A stretch of 64,000 nt of DNA from Frigoribacterium sp. VKM Ac-2836 (GCF_013248995.1 NZ_JABRPK010000001.1:496001-560000); one strand, 5' to 3'. Shown: positions 29,352-38,190, counted from the first letter of the stretch. The notes: generated by a model not told the origin, from the letters alone. Made by a program: numbers and translations.

Positions 29352-30368
29352 ATGGCTGCCGACCGCCCCGGGAAACAGCCCGGCATCGCCGACGTCGCCC
29401 GGCTGGCCGGGGTGTCGATCGCCACGGTGTCGAGGGTGCTGAACGGCAGCGAACAGGTCAGCGATCGGCGACGCGCGATCGTCCGCCGTGCCGTCGACGA
29501 ACTGGGCTACCGTCCCAACGAGGCCGCACGGGCGCTGGTCAGCGGTCGCAACCGTCTGGTGGGTGTGTTGACCGGCGACACCTCGCGCTACGGTTACGCC
29601 TCGACCATCCAGGGCATACACGAGGCGGCGATGGCCCACGGCCTCCTCGTGACGGTGGCGGTGGTCCCGGGTGAACACCCCGACGACGTGCGCGCAGCCG
29701 TCGACCTGCTGCTGAGCCTCCCGCTGGCCGGGGTCATCGGCATCGAGTTCGACCGGCCGGTCAGCCTCGCGCTCGAGTCGCTTCCCCGTGCCCTGCCCGC
29801 GGCGACCGCCACGTTGACGGGCACGCACGTCTCGGGACTGCCGCACGCCTCCATCGACGACGAACTCGGCGCCCGCCTCGCGACCGACCACCTGCTCGAC
29901 CTGGGCCATGCCACGGTCCACCACCTGTCGGTGGACCACCCCGCCGTGTCGGGGCTCGGCCGCAGCCACGGCTACCTCAGGGCCCTCGCCGACCGTGGGG
30001 TCGACGCGCCCCCGGTGGTGCCGACCGGATGGCACCCGCTCCAGGCCCGTGACGCGGTCCTGGACTCGATCGGCCCCGAGGTCACGGCACTGTTCTGCTT
30101 CAACGACGACGTCGCCCTGGGGGCCGTGCGGGCGCTCGCCGAGCAGGGCAGACGCGTGCCCGACGACGTCAGCGTGGTCGGGTTCGACGACGCTCCGTCC
30201 TCGCAGGTGCTGACCCCGTCGCTCACCAGCGTGCGCATGGACTTCCGTGCTCTCGGACGCGCCGTGCTCGAGCAGCTCGTCGCGCGGGTCGAGGGCGTCG
30301 AGCGACCCGACGACGTCGAACTGCCGCCCCTGCTCGTCGAGCGCGAGAGCAGCGCACCGCCCCGCTGA
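29352..30368 (+). CDS. LacI-family transcriptional regulator
   Basis: A 338-residue regulator. The helix-turn-helix is near residues 11-30 (IADVARLAGVSIATVSRVLNG), followed by the hinge helix (NEAARALVSG). The periplasmic-binding-protein-like effector domain covers residues 65-330 (GFDDAPSSQVLTPSLTSVRMD is typical of its end). It is convergent to the GH36 gene and close to a sugar ABC importer, so it probably controls them through the near-palindrome at 32721-32734. The effector is most likely an alpha-galactoside or its hydrolysis product, which is inference from context. No Shine-Dalgarno is evident, in line with a leaderless mRNA. Confidence 0.93.
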   Translation: MAADRPGKQPGIADVARLAGVSIATVSRVLNGSEQVSDRRRAIVRRAVDELGYRPNEAARALVSGRNRLVGVLTGDTSRYGYASTIQGIHEAAMAHGLLVTVAVVPGEHPDDVRAAVDLLLSLPLAGVIGIEFDRPVSLALESLPRALPAATATLTGTHVSGLPHASIDDELGARLATDHLLDLGHATVHHLSVDHPAVSGLGRSHGYLRALADRGVDAPPVVPTGWHPLQARDAVLDSIGPEVTALFCFNDDVALGAVRALAEQGRRVPDDVSVVGFDDAPSSQVLTPSLTSVRMDFRALGRAVLEQLVARVEGVERPDDVELPPLLVERESSAPPR

Positions 30369-30407
30369 CCGAGGACGTGCCGCCCGATCGGCGCGCCCCC
30401 GGCCGGC

Positions 30408-32657
30408 TCAGGAGGCGCGGGTCACCCGGTACACGCGCGCGCCGACACCGGCATCCGGCGTCTCCAGTCGCAGACCGGCATCGGTCCGGACCGCCGTCCA
30501 GGCCGCCCCGGTCCCGGCCGGCGGGTAGACCTGCTCGACCTGCAGGTCGTCGGAACCGAGATGTGGCAGCGAGAGCTCGACCGTGGCGTCGGCGTGGTCC
30601 TGCCGCCAGGCGATCAGGTACGTCTCGGCCTCGTCGTCCGCCCGGGCGGGCACGTCGAAGGCGACCGTCGTCCAGGCGTCGTCCCACGAGGGCAGCCCGG
30701 TGGGGAACCTCGGGGTCGAACGTGCCAGGGCGCCGCGCATCCGTTTGTGCACCGCGACCGCCTGGGCCACCAGGTCGAGACGGTGCTCGTCCATCCCGCT
30801 CAGGACTCCGGCCTGGTACAGGCGTCCGGCGAGCCCGGTGCACTCGGTGAAGACGATCATCTCGTCGCTCATGTCGGGCTGCGGGTACGCCCAGTTGCCG
30901 GCCTGCTCGGGCAGCACGTGGGCGAGGGCGCCGACCGCGATGGCCGGATAGAGCAGCGGGTCCTGCTGGTCCGAGGTCGATTGCAGCTGCAGGACGCCGA
31001 GCATGCCGAAGTCCGAGCGCATGGCGCCCGACCCGCAGTTCTCGAGCACGAGGTCGGGGTGTCGGTCGAGCACCGTCTCGAGCCAGGAGAGCAGGGCCCG
31101 GTTGTGCTCGAGCAGCCCGGCCCCGACCGATTCGGCGGCGTAATCGGTGCCCGCCCCCGGGGTGACGTTGTAGTCCAGCTTGAAGAAGCCCACGCCCAGG
31201 TCACCGACGAGACGGTCGACCGCCTCGTCGAGGTGTGCGCGGGCCTCGGGTGAACGAAGGTCGAGGAGGTGGCGTTCGTGCTCGACGATCCGGACTCCGC
31301 CGCGTTGCAGGAACGCCGAGTCGGGCAGGGTGCCGGCCGCGCGACTCGTCACGCCCACGACCTCTGGTTCGAGCCACAGCCCGGGCACCATGCCGCGGGA
31401 ACGGATGTGGTCGAGCACCGAGGCGAGCCCGGACGGGAATCGTGCGGTCGAGGGCTGCCAGTCGCCCACGCTGGCCCACCAGCCCGCGGTGTCGTCGTAC
31501 CACCCGGCGTCGATGCAGAAGTACTCGGCCCCGACCTCGGCCGCGGCGTCGATCAGGGGCAGCAGCTTGCCCTCGGTGGGGTCGCCTTCGAGGGTGTTCA
31601 TGTAGTCGTTGAACACCACCGGGAGGGTCTCGTCCTGAGGGTGGGGTCGGCGCGTCGCGCGGCGCTGGGCCGTGAGGGCCCCGAAGGCCTCGTCGAGCGA
31701 GTCGGCCACGGTGAAGGACACGGGCACGCTGGTGAAGGAGCGATCGCCTTCGAGGACGACGGACCAGTGATGAAGCGTGTCGGTCGGTCCGAGCACGGCG
31801 ACGTACGCGCCGTCCTCGGAGCGGTCGCCCCGCGGGGGGCCGAACGGCTTCTCGCTGAAGAGGCGGTCCTCGAGGGGGACGCCGCCGTGGCCCCAGTGCG
31901 GGCTCTCGCCGAGTTCGAAGGTCCAGGCGCCGTTGTGCTCGATCTGCCAGGCGAGGGTGCGTCCACCGACACGGTCGCGCGCCGCCCCGAGGGGATTCGC
32001 GATGCCGGAGGACCACGTGCTGAGGCTCGAGACGGCCAACCGGTTGCGACTCGTCTCGCCCCGGGCCGTGCCATCGATCGCGGTGAGCCCCGGCGATCGC
32101 AGGGGCTTCGAGGTCCACCGGTTCTCGCTGCACCAGCCGCTGTCCGCCCACCACAGGTCGACGTCGTTCGGGGAGTCCGAGACGACGGCGCCCGTCGCGA
32201 AGCTCGTGACGGCCCAGACCAGCAGCGACGCGCCTCCCGGCTCGAGGGCCACGGTCGTGGTCGTCCTCACGGCCGGGACGCCCGTCCGGGCCTCGAACAC
32301 CGTGGTGGCGACGAGCCCGGACCCTTCGTGCCGCTGCACGATCTCGAGTCGATCGACGCCCGCCGTGTGGGACGTCGTCGAGTCGACGTAGCGCAGGCCC
32401 GCCCCGATCGCGGTGGCGTCGTAGCGGTAGCTGTTGTTGCTGCGACCCCACGCAGGGGCGAGCACCTCGACCAGCGGCTGTCGTGGCGTGCGAGGCCGGG
32501 GGAGGGACGCGGAGGCGCGGGTCGCCTCACCGTCCGCGCCCAGGTCGTCGATCGCCACCAGGCGCACCGGCCCCTCCGCGTCGTGGTCGAACAGCAGCCT
32601 GAGTCGGGAATTGTCCCAGTAGAGGGTGGTCACGCGGGGTGCGTCGGTGAGGGTCAC
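30408..32657 (-). CDS. Alpha-galactosidase, glycoside hydrolase family 36
   Basis: A 749-residue retaining glycosidase that removes terminal alpha-galactose from melibiose, raffinose and related oligosaccharides. An N-terminal beta-sandwich domain (about 1-330) precedes the catalytic barrel, where VFNDYMNTLEGDPTE begins the family signature. The nucleophile is Asp495 in FFKLDYN, the acid/base is Asp563 in STSDQQDP, and CGSG lies just before it in the family position. No signal peptide is seen, so it acts inside the cell on imported sugars. The GTG start has AAGGAAG upstream. It is divergent from the sugar ABC importer and shares its control region. The last codons and stop are formed by a copy of the dispersed motif. 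Confidence 0.93.
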   Translation of the reverse strand: MTLTDAPRVTTLYWDNSRLRLLFDHDAEGPVRLVAIDDLGADGEATRASASLPRPRTPRQPLVEVLAPAWGRSNNSYRYDATAIGAGLRYVDSTTSHTAGVDRLEIVQRHEGSGLVATTVFEARTGVPAVRTTTTVALEPGGASLLVWAVTSFATGAVVSDSPNDVDLWWADSGWCSENRWTSKPLRSPGLTAIDGTARGETSRNRLAVSSLSTWSSGIANPLGAARDRVGGRTLAWQIEHNGAWTFELGESPHWGHGGVPLEDRLFSEKPFGPPRGDRSEDGAYVAVLGPTDTLHHWSVVLEGDRSFTSVPVSFTVADSLDEAFGALTAQRRATRRPHPQDETLPVVFNDYMNTLEGDPTEGKLLPLIDAAAEVGAEYFCIDAGWYDDTAGWWASVGDWQPSTARFPSGLASVLDHIRSRGMVPGLWLEPEVVGVTSRAAGTLPDSAFLQRGGVRIVEHERHLLDLRSPEARAHLDEAVDRLVGDLGVGFFKLDYNVTPGAGTDYAAESVGAGLLEHNRALLSWLETVLDRHPDLVLENCGSGAMRSDFGMLGVLQLQSTSDQQDPLLYPAIAVGALAHVLPEQAGNWAYPQPDMSDEMIVFTECTGLAGRLYQAGVLSGMDEHRLDLVAQAVAVHKRMRGALARSTPRFPTGLPSWDDAWTTVAFDVPARADDEAETYLIAWRQDHADATVELSLPHLGSDDLQVEQVYPPAGTGAAWTAVRTDAGLRLETPDAGVGARVYRVTRAS
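30409..30420 (+). repeat. Copy of the dispersed motif overlapping the GH36 stop codon
   Basis: CAGGAGGCGCGG overlaps the last codons of the alpha-galactosidase (VTRAS-stop on the minus strand). The gene is convergent with the LacI-family gene, which ends 39 nt away. No inverted partner is present. Confidence 0.5.
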
Positions 32658-32697
32658 GATGAGCTTCCTTGCACGAGGTGAGAGATGGTCCTGGCGA

Positions 32698-32734
32698 CTG
32701 TAACGGCTGACGACGATTCATGGAAGCGTTTCCA
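32698..32734 (-). promoter_or_regulatory. GH36 promoter overlapped by a LacI-type operator
   Basis: On the minus strand a -10 box TACAGT (32703-32698) and a -35-like CTTCCA (32726-32721) are 17 nt apart. The -35 region is part of the near-palindrome TGGAAGCGTTTCCA (32721-32734), with the central CG and half-sites typical of LacI/GalR operators. A repressor bound here would block the GH36 promoter and could also affect the divergent importer. Two direct repeats CGTTATCT (32738-32745 and 32749-32756) follow on the importer side. Confidence 0.6.
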
Positions 32735-32855
32735 TTTCGTTATCTCACCGTTATCTTTCATCGTTGTAACCCGTCGACCCGCCGGGCACACTGGGGCCAC
32801 GGTGGCTCCGGCCACCGCCACGTCCGCAACGGTGCGGACGAGACGAAGGAGTCTG

Positions 32856-33833
32856 ATGGCACTCTCGACGCACGATCCGGCACCCCTCACCCGCTCGGCG
32901 TCCGCGCCGGGACCGTCGTCGCCACCGATCGTCCCCACCCTGCGGGGTGCGCCTCCGGGTCGCCGCCGTCCGGACGACACGAGACTCGCTGTCCTCTTCG
33001 TGCTCCCGGCGGCGATCGGCCTCGTCGTCTTCTACTTCTGGCCGCTGCTGAGGGGAATCTGGCTGAGCTTCACCTCGTGGGACCTGCTCTCACCCGCCGA
33101 GTTCGTCGGACTGGCGAACTACGAGCGCATGATGGCCGATCCGATCTTCTGGAACGCGGCGCGGGTCACCGTCTACTACGTCGTGCTCAACATCGGGTTC
33201 CAGACGGTGATCGCCCTCGGCATCGCCGTCCTGATGCAGCGCCTCACCCGCTCGACCCTCCTGCGGGGAGTGATCCTGGCGCCCTACCTGGTCTCGAACG
33301 TGGTGGCCGCGCTGGTGTTCCTGTGGATCCTCGACTACCAGTTGGGCATCGGGAACCAGCTGCTCGACTGGGCAGGACTCGACCGCATCGGCTTCTTCAC
33401 GACCGAGCAGTGGGTCATCCCCACCGTCGCCGGCGTCAACGTCTGGCGTCACATGGGCTACACGGCCCTGCTCATCTTCGCCGGGCTGCAGGCGATCCCG
33501 GCCAACTATTACGAGGCGGCCCGGGTCGACGGCGCGAGCGAGTTCCGCATGTTCCGACAGATCACGATGCCGCTGCTGCGACCGGTGCTCGGGCTCGTGT
33601 TGATCATCTCGGTGATCGGATCGTTCCAGGTGTTCGACACCGTGTCGGTGACGACCAACGGTGGCCCCGTCGACTCGTCACGGCTGCTGCAGGTCTACAT
33701 CTACGACAAGGCCTTCGCGCAGTTCGACTTCGGCTACGCGTCGACACTGAGCGTCGCCATGTTGATCATCCTGGTGATCGTCACCTTCTTCCAGTACCGC
33801 ATCACGCGGGCCGGCCAGACAGACCTGAACTAG
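32856..33833 (+). CDS. Sugar ABC transporter permease (MalF/MsmF type)
   Basis: A 325-residue permease with six predicted helices after a hydrophilic proline-rich N-terminus of about 45 residues. The EAA loop with YYEAARVDGASEFRMFRQITMP (about residues 221-242) is the ATPase docking site. ATG 32856 follows the Shine-Dalgarno AAGGAG. It is the first gene of a permease-permease-binding protein operon that is divergent from the alpha-galactosidase, so alpha-galactosides (melibiose, raffinose family) are the likely substrate. No ATPase gene is present; such importers in Actinobacteria use a shared MsiK-type ATPase encoded elsewhere. Confidence 0.9.
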   Translation: MALSTHDPAPLTRSASAPGPSSPPIVPTLRGAPPGRRRPDDTRLAVLFVLPAAIGLVVFYFWPLLRGIWLSFTSWDLLSPAEFVGLANYERMMADPIFWNAARVTVYYVVLNIGFQTVIALGIAVLMQRLTRSTLLRGVILAPYLVSNVVAALVFLWILDYQLGIGNQLLDWAGLDRIGFFTTEQWVIPTVAGVNVWRHMGYTALLIFAGLQAIPANYYEAARVDGASEFRMFRQITMPLLRPVLGLVLIISVIGSFQVFDTVSVTTNGGPVDSSRLLQVYIYDKAFAQFDFGYASTLSVAMLIILVIVTFFQYRITRAGQTDLN

Positions 33834-33842
33834 GGGCGCACC

Positions 33843-34826
33843 ATGACACGACTGCAGACACGTCCTGACGACAGTGACTCGACCTCGACCTCGACCTCGA
33901 CCTCGACCTCCGATGGGACGGCCCGGCTCGACCGCGTCACCCGACCGCGCAAGCCGATCCGGTGGGGCCGGGTCGGTGCCTGGGTGGTGATGGGCCTGAT
34001 CGTGCTCGTCACGGTCTTCCCGTTCTACTGGATCTTGCGCACGGCCCTGTCGAGCAACGGTGCGCTCTACGCCAACGCCACGTCGTTGCTCCCCGTGGAC
34101 TTCACCTGGAACGGCTTCGCGCGGGTCTTCGGTGCCCAGTCGGTCGAGGACGCCATCGCCGACGGCGGTTCGGGCGCGAAGCTCGACTTCTGGCGATACC
34201 TCGGCAACTCGGTGATCGTCTCGACCACGGTCACGGTCTGCCAGGTGTTCTTCTCGTCGATGGCGGCCTACGCGTTCTCGCGTCTCGTCTGGCGCGGGCG
34301 CGACCTCGTCTTCGGGTTCTTCCTGCTGTCGCTGATGGTGCCCGTGATCTTCACGCTGCTGCCCAACTTCTTGTTGGTCAAGCAGCTCGGCCTGATCGAC
34401 ACCCTGCTCGGCGTCATGCTGCCGTCGCTGTTCATGACCCCGTTCGCCATCTTCTTCCTGCGGCAGTTCTTCCTCAACGTGCCGAAGGAGGTCGAGGAAG
34501 CGGCCCTGGTCGACGGCGCGAGCAAGATCGCGATCTTCTTCAAGGTGATCGTGCCCATGTCGGTCGCCCCGATCGCGACGGTCGGCATCTTGACCTACAT
34601 GACCTCGTGGAACGACTACTTCTGGCCTCTCATGGTCAGCTACACCGACGACTCCCGGGTGCTGACGGTGGCTCTGGGGGCCTTCAAGTCACAGAGTCCA
34701 CAGGGGGGCCCGGACTGGTCGGGCCTCATGGCGGCGACGCTCGTCGCGGCGCTGCCGATGATCGTGCTCTTCGGCGTCTTCGCCAAGCGGATCGTCAACA
34801 ACATCGGTTTCAACGGGATCAAGTGA
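33843..34826 (+). CDS. Sugar ABC transporter permease (MalG/MsmG type)
   Basis: A 327-residue permease, partner of the preceding gene. After a hydrophilic N-terminus with a Ser-Thr repeat (residues 13-22) there are six predicted helices. The EAA loop is VEEAALVDGASKIAIFFKVIVPM (about residues 219-241). The Ser-Thr repeat is encoded by five tandem TCGACC units (33879-33908). The ATG lies 9 nt after the stop of the first permease gene, without a strong Shine-Dalgarno, which suggests coupling. Together with the binding protein it forms an importer for oligosaccharides. Confidence 0.9.
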   Translation: MTRLQTRPDDSDSTSTSTSTSTSDGTARLDRVTRPRKPIRWGRVGAWVVMGLIVLVTVFPFYWILRTALSSNGALYANATSLLPVDFTWNGFARVFGAQSVEDAIADGGSGAKLDFWRYLGNSVIVSTTVTVCQVFFSSMAAYAFSRLVWRGRDLVFGFFLLSLMVPVIFTLLPNFLLVKQLGLIDTLLGVMLPSLFMTPFAIFFLRQFFLNVPKEVEEAALVDGASKIAIFFKVIVPMSVAPIATVGILTYMTSWNDYFWPLMVSYTDDSRVLTVALGAFKSQSPQGGPDWSGLMAATLVAALPMIVLFGVFAKRIVNNIGFNGIK

Positions 34827-34834
34827 GGACCATC

Positions 34835-36250
34835 ATGTCGACGACGACATCCCCCGACCACCGCCCCGACCACCGACCCGATCGTCGTGGTCCACACCGC
34901 TCGTCGCGTCTCGGCCGCCTCGTCGCGGGAGCCACGGCTGCGGCCGCCTTCGTGGCGCTCAGCGGCTGCTCGGCCGTCGGCGCACCTGCCGCCGAGGGGA
35001 CGACGAGCGTCGACTACTGGCTCTGGGAGTCGCTGCAGCTGCCGGGCTACCAGAAGTGCGCGGACGCCTTCGAGGCCGAGAACCCCGACGTCACCATCCG
35101 CATCACGCAGTACGGCTGGGCCGACTACTGGCAGAAACTCACGGCCGGCCTGGTCGCCGGCGCGGGGCCCGACGTCTTCACCGACCACCTCACCAAGTAC
35201 CCCGAATTCGTCACGCGGGGGGTCATCCTGCCGCTCGACGACTTCGAGGCGACGGCCGACATCGACCCCGCCGATTTTCAGGAGGGTCTCGCCGAGCTCT
35301 GGAAGGGCCAGGACGGGAAGCAGTACGGGTCGCCCAAGGACTTCGACACCATCGCCCTCTTCTACGACGAGAAGGTGCTGTCGGAAGCCGGTATGACCCC
35401 CGCCGACCTCGAGGGTCTCACCTGGAACCCGGAGGACGGTGGCACCTTCGAGGAGGTCATCGCCCACCTCTCGGTCGACGCGAACGGCGTCCGTGGCGAC
35501 GAAGAGGGGTTCGACCCCACGAACGTCGTCACGTACGGGCTCGGCTCGAACGGCGCGGGCGACACCAACGGTCAGACACAGTGGTCCTGGCTCGCCGGGG
35601 CCACCGGCTGGGACTACACGAACGCTCCGGTGTGGGGCGACGAGTACCACTACGACGACCCGCGGTTCAAGGCGTCGATCGCCTGGCTCTTCGGCCTCGT
35701 CGACAAGGGGTTCCTGCCGTCGTACGAACGCGTCGGCACGGCGCCGAACCTCGTGCAGCAGCTGGGCTCCGGCCAGGCGGCGCTGACGGCCGACGGGTCC
35801 TGGACCATCTCGAGCTATGCCCGTCTCCAGGGAGTCGACCTGGGCATCGCGAGCGTGCCGATCGGCCCGATCGGGCACCCGGTCTCGATGTACAACGGTC
35901 TGGGCGACTCCATCAGCGCGCAGACCGACGCCCCGGAGGAATCGGCCCGGTGGGTGCGGTTCCTCGGCTCGGACGCCTGCCAGAAGATCGTCGGCGACGA
36001 GGGCGTGATCTTCCCGGCCCGACCGGCCGGTACCGATGCGGCCATCGCGGCGTTCGCCGACGAGGGCATCGACGTCACCCCGTTCACCGACCTGGTGGCG
36101 GACGGCGACACGGTGCTGTTCCCCGTCACGAACAACGCGGCCGAGATCCTGTCGATCATGCGACCCGTCATGGACGGCATCTACATCGGCAGCGAGTCCG
36201 TGGACTCTCTCGACGCGGTGAACCGGCGGGTCAACGGCCTGTTCGACTGA
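34835..36250 (+). CDS. Sugar-binding lipoprotein of the ABC importer
   Basis: A 471-residue extracellular solute-binding protein, family 1. A long, basic and histidine/aspartate-rich N-region (about 27 residues) precedes the signal helix and the lipobox LSGC with lipidated Cys45. The binding domain begins with VDYWLWESLQLPGYQKCADAF, and DVFTDHLTKYPEFV and SPKDFDTIALFYD are conserved landmarks. ATG 34835 is 8 nt after the second permease. The gene closes the operon and is followed by a strong paired-motif hairpin. Alpha-galactosides are the likely ligand by context; the pocket residues do not prove it. Confidence 0.9.
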   Translation: MSTTTSPDHRPDHRPDRRGPHRSSRLGRLVAGATAAAAFVALSGCSAVGAPAAEGTTSVDYWLWESLQLPGYQKCADAFEAENPDVTIRITQYGWADYWQKLTAGLVAGAGPDVFTDHLTKYPEFVTRGVILPLDDFEATADIDPADFQEGLAELWKGQDGKQYGSPKDFDTIALFYDEKVLSEAGMTPADLEGLTWNPEDGGTFEEVIAHLSVDANGVRGDEEGFDPTNVVTYGLGSNGAGDTNGQTQWSWLAGATGWDYTNAPVWGDEYHYDDPRFKASIAWLFGLVDKGFLPSYERVGTAPNLVQQLGSGQAALTADGSWTISSYARLQGVDLGIASVPIGPIGHPVSMYNGLGDSISAQTDAPEESARWVRFLGSDACQKIVGDEGVIFPARPAGTDAAIAAFADEGIDVTPFTDLVADGDTVLFPVTNNAAEILSIMRPVMDGIYIGSESVDSLDAVNRRVNGLFD

Positions 36251-36262
36251 CCACGCCGGAAC

Positions 36263-36300
36263 CGCAGGAGGCGCGGGTCGCCGACACCGCGCCTCCTGCG
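36263..36300. terminator. Paired copies of the dispersed motif between the sugar-binding gene and corA
   Basis: CGCAGGAGGCGCGG (36263-36276) and its exact complement (36287-36300) form a perfect 14-bp stem with a 10-nt loop. It is placed between two convergent genes, 12 nt after one stop and 9 nt before the other. Confidence 0.85.
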
Positions 36301-36309
36301 TCCCTGCCC

Positions 36310-37350
36310 TCACAACCAGTCGCGTCGCCTGAACTGCCACCAGAGGACGCCGCCGATGGCGACGATGAGCACGGACGAGGTGACGAAACCGGCCGGGGAC
36401 TGGAACCCCGGATACGGCACGTTCTGCCCGTAGAACCCCGTGATGGCGGTCGGCACCGCGATGATCGCCGCCCAGCTGGTCACCTTCTTCATGATCAGGT
36501 TCATGCGGTTGGACTGCAGGTTGAGGTTCGTGTCGAGGATGGTCGAGACGAGGTCGCGCAGCGAGTCGTTCTGCTCGGCCACGCGCAGCACGTGGTCGTA
36601 GACGTCCTGGAAGTACGGGTGCATGGCCGCGTCGACCTCCTTCAGGTCGCGGCGCAGCAGGGTGTTCAGCACCTCGCGCATCGGCGACGCGACCCGCCGC
36701 AGGTGGACGAGGCTCTTCCGCAGGGCGAACGAGCGCTTCTGCACGTCGATGGTGCGGGGCGCGGGGTCGAAGAGGTCGTCGGCGATGCCCTCGATCTCGT
36801 CGTCCAGTGCGTCCGTGGCGTCGAAGTGCCGGTCCACGACGCAGTCGAGCAGACCCCAGAGGAAGTACGAGACGCCGTGCGACGCCAGGTCGCGGTTCTG
36901 GTCGAAGGTCGCCTGCAGCCGCGTGACGTCGAACTCCGGATGGTGGATCGTCACGAGGGCGCGCTCCGTGATGAACGCCTTCACCTCGCTCGTGTCGAGC
37001 ACGCCGCTGGCCCGGTCGAACCGCACGTCGTAGAGAGCGGTGAACAGATGGTTGTCGTAACGGTCGACCTTGGGCCGCTGCCCGTCCTGCAGCGCGTCCT
37101 CGACGGCGAGCTCGTGCAATCCGAGTTCGTCCTCGAGCGAGGCGAGGTCGCCGGCGGTCGGGTCGGTGAGGTCGATCCACACGTGACAGCCGTCCGTCTC
37201 GAGGTGGTCGCTCACCTCGTGCAGCGGGAAGTCGTGGGCGATCAGCTCGCCCCCTCGGTAGGCGCGCGTGACGATGGTCGTGTCGGCACGGGCGCCGTCG
37301 TCGGCGGGGCCGTGGGGCCCCTCGGTGCGCGGAGGACGGGTGTCGGTCAT
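36310..37350 (-). CDS. corA: CorA-family divalent cation channel
   Basis: A 346-residue protein of the CorA magnesium/cobalt transporter family. A large cytoplasmic domain (residues 1-285) is followed by two C-terminal membrane helices. The pore loop normally reads GMN; here it is GFYGQNVPYPG, that is Gln replaces Met, a variant found in some actinobacterial and zinc-type members. The last helix ends with a basic WWQFRRRDWL tail. I chose the ATG at 37350 since TAGCAT lies 7 nt upstream; another ATG at 37359 would add three residues but overlaps that box. The gene is divergent from the fructosamine kinase gene. Confidence 0.9.
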   Translation of the reverse strand: MTDTRPPRTEGPHGPADDGARADTTIVTRAYRGGELIAHDFPLHEVSDHLETDGCHVWIDLTDPTAGDLASLEDELGLHELAVEDALQDGQRPKVDRYDNHLFTALYDVRFDRASGVLDTSEVKAFITERALVTIHHPEFDVTRLQATFDQNRDLASHGVSYFLWGLLDCVVDRHFDATDALDDEIEGIADDLFDPAPRTIDVQKRSFALRKSLVHLRRVASPMREVLNTLLRRDLKEVDAAMHPYFQDVYDHVLRVAEQNDSLRDLVSTILDTNLNLQSNRMNLIMKKVTSWAAIIAVPTAITGFYGQNVPYPGFQSPAGFVTSSVLIVAIGGVLWWQFRRRDWL

Positions 37351-37356
37351 GGGGCG

Positions 37357-37363
37357 CATGCTA
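37357..37363. promoter_or_regulatory. Overlapping divergent -10 boxes for corA and the fructosamine kinase
   Basis: On the plus strand CATGCT (37357-37362) ends 6 nt before the GTG of the kinase gene. On the minus strand TAGCAT (37363-37358) ends 7 nt before the ATG of corA. The two hexamers share five bases, and the two start codons are only 18 nt apart. Both transcripts would be leaderless. Confidence 0.5.
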
Positions 37364-37368
37364 TTCCC

Positions 37369-38139
37369 GTGACCTCTTACACGAAGCAGCGTGCCGACGC
37401 CCCCGCCGGGTTCTTCGAGGCCGAGGCGGCCGGTCTGGCCTGGCTCGCCGAGGCCACACCCCGAGGAGGCGCTCGCATCGTGGGCGTGCGGGCCGCGTCC
37501 CCGGGGCGCATCGACCTCGATCCCGTGCACGAGGTCCCTCCGACGGCCGAGGCCGCGCGGGCCTTCGGCGCGGCCCTGGCGGTGACCCACGCGAGCGGTG
37601 CGGACGCGTTCGGCGCGCCTCCTCGGGGCTGGACGGGGCCGACGTTCATCGGCAGCCGGTCCATGAGCACGCGACCGAAGGCGACCTGGGGCGTCTTCTA
37701 CGCCGAGCAACGGGTCCTGCCCTACGCGCGGGCCGCCGCCGAGGCGGGCACCCTCGACGGGGCCGGCCTCCAGGTCGTCGAGCGGGCGTGCCGCCTCGTG
37801 GCGGACGGCGCCTTCGACGACGACGTGCCCCCGGCCCGACTCCACGGCGACCTGTGGGCCGGCAACGTGCTCTTCGCCACCGGGGGAGTGGTCCTGATCG
37901 ACCCGGCTGCCCACGGCGGGCACCCCGAGACCGACCTGGCCATGCTGGCGTTGTTCGGCTGCCCGCACCTCGACGACGTGCTGGACGGCTACGAGGCGCG
38001 CTCGCCGCTGCGCGACGGGTGGAGGGGGCGCGTGCCGCTGCACCAGCTGCACCCGCTGGCCGTGCACGCGGCCGGTCACGGGCCGAGCTACGGGGTGGCG
38101 CTGGTGCGTGCCGCCGAGGCGACCTTGCGGCTGGTCTGA
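37369..38139 (+). CDS. Fructosamine kinase family protein
   Basis: A 256-residue kinase-like protein of the fructosamine/ketosamine-3-kinase family, which phosphorylates sugar-derived adducts on proteins or amino acids so that they break down. The catalytic loop LHGDLWAGNVLF and the metal-binding segment VLIDPAAHGGHPETDLAM are clear (about residues 160-190). FYAEQRVLPYAR is the usual segment before them. The protein is slightly shorter at the N-terminus than typical members, where the nucleotide loop is degenerate. The GTG at 37369 is supported by the -10-like hexamer 6 nt upstream. Confidence 0.9.
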   Translation: MTSYTKQRADAPAGFFEAEAAGLAWLAEATPRGGARIVGVRAASPGRIDLDPVHEVPPTAEAARAFGAALAVTHASGADAFGAPPRGWTGPTFIGSRSMSTRPKATWGVFYAEQRVLPYARAAAEAGTLDGAGLQVVERACRLVADGAFDDDVPPARLHGDLWAGNVLFATGGVVLIDPAAHGGHPETDLAMLALFGCPHLDDVLDGYEARSPLRDGWRGRVPLHQLHPLAVHAAGHGPSYGVALVRAAEATLRLV

Positions 38140-38190
38140 GCCGTGCGGTGCGGGGTACGTCGGTCGCCCGGGGGCGCCGGGGGTACCGCT

